NCBI GenBank assembly: GCA_019802505.1
Contig: JAFMOC010000031.1
Location: forward strand, 2,786,001-2,850,000
Direction of reading: 5' to 3'
Length of the DNA: 64,000 nucleotides
Origin: Corydoras sp. C115
Taxonomy: Eukaryota; Chordata; Actinopteri; Siluriformes; Callichthyidae
This document shows, one piece after another, positions 63,331-64,000 of this stretch. The notes under the pieces were generated by a model. The model was not told where the DNA came from. It ran no database searches and was given only the letters and a program-made list of their open reading frames with translations. The position numbers and the translations under genes were made by a program. The first letter of the stretch is position 1; each line of letters begins with the position of its first letter.

Positions 63331-63576
63331 GTTTTGCAGAAGTCATAGCGCACAAATCACATGATAATCATGGGACTGAAAAAGAGTGGTATAAATCTTA
63401 TTTTCAGCCTGAGATAAGTCACTGCTAAGGAAGGCAGCTGAGGTAGAAGATAAAAACATAACATTTAACAAAAACATAACAGTGTCACTGCTAAGAGGGA
63501 AGTCTGACTGCTTAAAAGTAACACATTGTATACTATGGCATGTTATCAGGTGGGAGTTTGTACCAAAATGCCTCAC

Positions 63577-63636
63577 CTTATGGGGACAGGTAGTGGGGAT
63601 GGTCGAGAATGTCTTGTCCGGTGTCTGGCTCTGATT
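63577..63636 (-). CDS. Candidate 60-nt in-frame cassette exon of the same protocadherin
   Basis: On the minus strand a pyrimidine-rich stretch ends in tctctttgcag, followed by 60 nt of open frame and the donor AAG|gtgagg. The frame is phase 0 at both ends, so it would join the phase-0 start of the exon at 24106 without changing the reading frame. It encodes NQSQTPDKTFSTIPTTCPHK, a polar Ser/Thr/Pro-rich peptide suited to a disordered cytoplasmic tail. Many third codon positions are G or C, unlike the AT-rich surroundings, which is typical of coding sequence. From memory, human PCDH11 has small optional exons just before QRRVTF, but I do not recognise this peptide. A chance match of splice sites around a short open frame remains possible. 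It lies in the same direction as the recognised exon, with 39.5 kb of intron between them. Confidence 0.45.
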
Positions 63637-64000
63637 CTGCAAAGAGACATAAAACGGGGTTATTAATTCATGCAAGGAGGAATGAAATCACACCTGATGC
63701 ATTAATAACATGTTTTAAGGAAACAAGGTGACCTATTACATAAATAGAAAGTCCAAGCAAACGTAGAAAGGTTAAGATTATTAACCTCTGAAGATAGAAG
63801 TCGGGGAGCCCTTTAGGATTTTATTTTTTTCTCCCACATTAATGACTGCTAATAATCGCAGTGTTTCCGTACAACATATGCAATAAATTCCGAACAGAAT
63901 TTCATTAGGCAATTACCATTTTGTAAATATGCCTCCACATCAGACAGATACATGAAATACGACACTAAAAAGGTTACGCTTAGCTAAGCCAACAAGGCAA
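63637..64000 (-). other. Intron sequence upstream of the candidate cassette exon
   Basis: AT-rich unique sequence with no recognisable exon or repeat. Its last bases on the minus strand form the pyrimidine-rich acceptor of the 60-nt candidate exon. The next upstream exon, expected to encode the preceding part of the cytoplasmic tail, is not in the window. Confidence 0.45.

Larger units (their letters stand above)
24107..63576 (-). other. Large intron between the candidate cassette exon and the pcdh11-like exon
   Basis: If both exons belong to one transcript, this is a 39,470-nt intron bounded by gtgagg (63576) and ttag or ttagcag (24107 side). Long introns are usual in non-clustered protocadherin genes. 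It is crowded with SINEs, MITE-like elements and simple repeats, with repeat-poor blocks between them. Further small alternative exons could hide here: a 30-nt exon cannot be reliably recognised by eye. Confidence 0.5.

Noticed and set aside
1..64000. CRISPR array, prokaryotic operons, phage or plasmid features
   Set aside because: No evenly spaced direct repeats with unique spacers, no dense coding and no prokaryotic gene families. Splice sites, SINEs and microsatellites show a vertebrate nuclear genome.

Overview
The window looks like vertebrate, most likely teleost fish, nuclear DNA. It is AT-rich and full of stop codons in all frames. It holds no bacterial-style operons and carries many fish-type dispersed repeats: V-SINE/DANA-like and tRNA-derived SINEs, Tc1-like transposon remnants, miniature inverted-repeat elements, and long AT and GT microsatellites. 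The repeat mix suggests an otophysan (catfish/characin/cyprinid group), but that is recall of repeat families, not a search result.

One gene can be supported, on the minus strand. Positions 24106 down to 23893 are an internal exon for part of the cytoplasmic tail of a delta-1 protocadherin. The conserved block QRRVTFHLPDGSQES, followed by LPLGLPQDEYY and RTEGDGNSDPES, fits protocadherin-11 (pcdh11) best. The exon has canonical splice sites and a tandem TAGCAG acceptor. A second, 60-nt, in-frame candidate exon lies upstream in the gene at 63636-63577, also with good splice sites; its assignment is tentative. The rest of the window would then be pcdh11 intron: at least 23.9 kb after the first exon, 39.5 kb between the two, and a short piece before the second.

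Region by region: 1-7.1 kb is AT-rich unique sequence with a 70-bp-arm inverted repeat (2299-2870) and an inverted SINE pair (6661-7098). 8.4-9.2 kb is a balanced-composition, repeat-free block with a CpG cluster. 13-18.4 kb has SINE and Tc1 remnants. 20.7-21.8 and 23.0-23.7 kb are candidate conserved non-coding blocks. 25-43 kb mixes SINEs, Tc1 remnants and two MITE-like families, one interrupted by a SINE. 45-55 kb has V-SINE copies, a hAT-like miniature element and a 24-bp tandem repeat. 58-62 kb has the two youngest V-SINEs, one with a perfect 13-bp target-site duplication and one inside an AT microsatellite, plus the most CpG-dense block of the window near 60.1-60.3 kb.

No new multi-gene system is visible. 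The points most worth checking are the possible new pcdh11 cassette exon, the NAGNAG acceptor, the inverted repeats inside the transcription unit, and the CpG-rich intronic blocks.
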